Source: Desulfobacteraceae bacterium
GTDB taxonomy: Bacteria > Desulfobacterota > Desulfobacteria > Desulfobacterales > UBA11574
Length of the DNA stretch: 5,985 nt
Assembly (NCBI GenBank): GCA_013203195.1
Contig: JABMQM010000042.1
Location: 1-5,985 of the forward strand
Direction of reading: 5' to 3'
Under the pieces are notes generated by a model that made no database searches, was not told where the DNA came from, and saw nothing but the letters and a program-made list of their open reading frames with translations. How positions within the stretch are numbered: position 1 is the stretch's first letter; each line of letters starts with the position of its first letter. Positions 5,419-5,985 of this stretch are shown here, in pieces. Both the position numbers and the translations under genes were made by a program.

Positions 5419-5458
5419 CACCGGCTGGTGCGGAGCGCAGCGGAACACCAGCCAGGTG
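5419..5458. repeat. Hairpin sharing the attC-like loop (degenerate attC or REP-like element)
   Basis: CACC (5419-5422) and GGCTGGTG (5423-5430) pair with GGTG (5455-5458) and CACCAGCC (5446-5453), leaving A5454 extrahelical and a 15-base loop. The loop and its edges (GGAGCG, then AGCGGAACACC) are nearly identical to those of the attC-like site at 3692-3763, although the outer stems differ. The flanks give only poor end boxes: minus-strand AGCTAAT on one side and GTTATTT on the other. It is either a decayed attC site or a member of a dispersed hairpin family that also forms the core of the first element. Confidence 0.6.
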
Positions 5459-5597
5459 CAAAAAATGATTAGCTACTTATTCGTTTGTCGATTAGATTTG
5501 CCGTTTTAGTGCGCTAATCAAGCCTTGAACCCAAGATCCTACAAGGCCATGAAAGGCGAAATTGGGCAAAAGGGGCGTTTTGAAACCGGCATGGTGA

Positions 5598-5985
5598 TTA
5601 CCATTTATTGTAGGGTAAAAACTTCCCGTTCATGGTAAGGACGACACGATCTCCCTTGGGATTTTCCTCTTTTTCGACATCCAAGGTAAAATCGATAGCA
5701 CTCATGATGCCGTCACCAAATTTTTCGTGAATAATCGCCTTAAGAGGCATTCCGTAAACCTGCATTATTTCATAAAACCGATAGATCAGCGGATCGGTGG
5801 GGACTACAGGTCCTAATCCCTTCAGGGGGCATTCGGTAAGCGCTGCGGCCGCATCAGGGCCAATTCCCAGAGCAGATACAATTTTTTCCGCTTCTTCCTG
5901 AGAAGCGCTGACCTGCCGGTAAAAAACAGCCGCAATCCAGACTTCATCTCGTCCCACAACAGTTTCCAAATCAGCAAAACTTAAT
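5598..5985 (-). CDS. cynS: Cyanase (cyanate hydratase), 5' end beyond the window
   Basis: Cyanase converts cyanate and bicarbonate to carbamate, which decomposes to ammonia and carbon dioxide, in the cytoplasm as a decamer of dimers. The visible 128 codons reach the stop at 5598-5600. The frame stays open to the right edge, reading LSFADLETVVGRDEVW, which aligns with LSFAEIADGTGLAEAF of E. coli CynS. The TTG at 5967-5969 is therefore an internal leucine codon, and about 26 N-terminal residues are missing. The catalytic core is clear: PTDPLIYRFYEIMQVYG followed by HEKFGDGIMSAIDF, containing the equivalents of E. coli R96, E99 and S122. The C-terminus NGKFLPYNKW matches the family's DGKYLP ending. 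No cynT or cynR is visible in the window. Confidence 0.96.
   Translation of the reverse strand, partial: LSFADLETVVGRDEVWIAAVFYRQVSASQEEAEKIVSALGIGPDAAAALTECPLKGLGPVVPTDPLIYRFYEIMQVYGMPLKAIIHEKFGDGIMSAIDFTLDVEKEENPKGDRVVLTMNGKFLPYNKW

Larger units (their letters stand above)
5310..5597. other. Noncoding spacer between cyanase and spermidine-synthase-like genes
   Basis: This 288-base stretch has no supported gene on either strand. It contains an operator-like palindrome (5388-5404), the GGAGCG-loop hairpin (5419-5458) and the inverted repeat GATTAG/CTAATC (5490-5495 and 5514-5519). It also has TCAAG-C-CTTGA (5518-5528) and ATGGT-GATT-ACCAT (5591-5604) over the cyanase stop codon. None of these is followed by a U-run that would mark an intrinsic terminator. 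It must hold any promoter of the spermidine-synthase-like gene, but I could not place one with confidence. Confidence 0.5.

Noticed and set aside
4436..5509. Several long open frames opposite or within the spermidine-synthase-like gene and its flanks, on both strands
   Set aside because: They lack family motifs and have compositions typical of shadow frames in GC-rich coding DNA. The 4548-5309 minus frame carries clear superfamily motifs and a ribosome binding site.
5591..5604. Terminator for cyanase at ATGGT-GATT-ACCAT
   Set aside because: Only a five-base stem overlapping the stop codon, with no U-run in the cyanase transcript.
5550..5640. A short plus-strand frame (ATG about 5550) between the two hairpins and cyanase
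   Set aside because: About 29 codons, no clear ribosome binding site, and it runs antisense into the cyanase gene end.
5967..5969. TTG as the start codon of the cyanase gene
   Set aside because: The frame remains open and aligns with E. coli CynS upstream of this codon to the window edge, so it is an internal leucine.

Overview
The window looks like bacterial chromosome from an anaerobe or facultative anaerobe with molybdenum or tungsten formate metabolism. Evidence is fdhD plus the tail of a probable MOSC-domain gene, and a degenerate seven-base repeat array of a type I associate with Desulfuromonadales/Desulfobacterota and some anaerobic Firmicutes. The taxon is an inference of low confidence; no rRNA or marker gene is present.

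Layout: (1) Bases 1-1487, plus strand. The end of a probable MOSC-domain gene is followed by a heptamer repeat array that runs almost to the Shine-Dalgarno of fdhD. fdhD (TTG start, CxxC motif) is followed by a small ferritin-like protein gene. (2) Bases 1453-3571, minus strand. A PhnA-type zinc-ribbon protein, a pirin and an SRPBCC-fold protein lie in transcription order; the last two are 20 bases apart and probably co-transcribed. The SRPBCC gene converges on the ferritin-like gene and overlaps it by 35 bases. (3) Bases 3692-4340. An AT-richer block carries one unknown membrane-anchored protein gene (minus strand) and a 72-base hairpin with the anatomy of an integron attC site. The gene's stop codon lies inside the attC R'' box, and a matching TTAGGT lies 16 bases before its start codon. 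I read this as a solitary integron gene cassette with no integrase in view. (4) Bases 4548-5309, minus strand. A GC-richer spermidine-synthase-like (Rossmann, SAM-binding fold) gene with an arginine-rich tail. (5) Bases 5310-5597. A noncoding stretch with an operator-like palindrome and a second hairpin sharing the attC-like loop. (6) Bases 5598-5985, minus strand. Most of a cyanase gene, cut by the window's right edge.

The plus-strand block is functionally coherent around formate dehydrogenase and molybdenum cofactor. The minus-strand genes look like a patchwork of accessory functions (small-molecule or stress detoxification, cyanate use, unknown membrane protein). The two hairpins with a common loop suggest part of this patchwork arrived or moved through an integron-type process.
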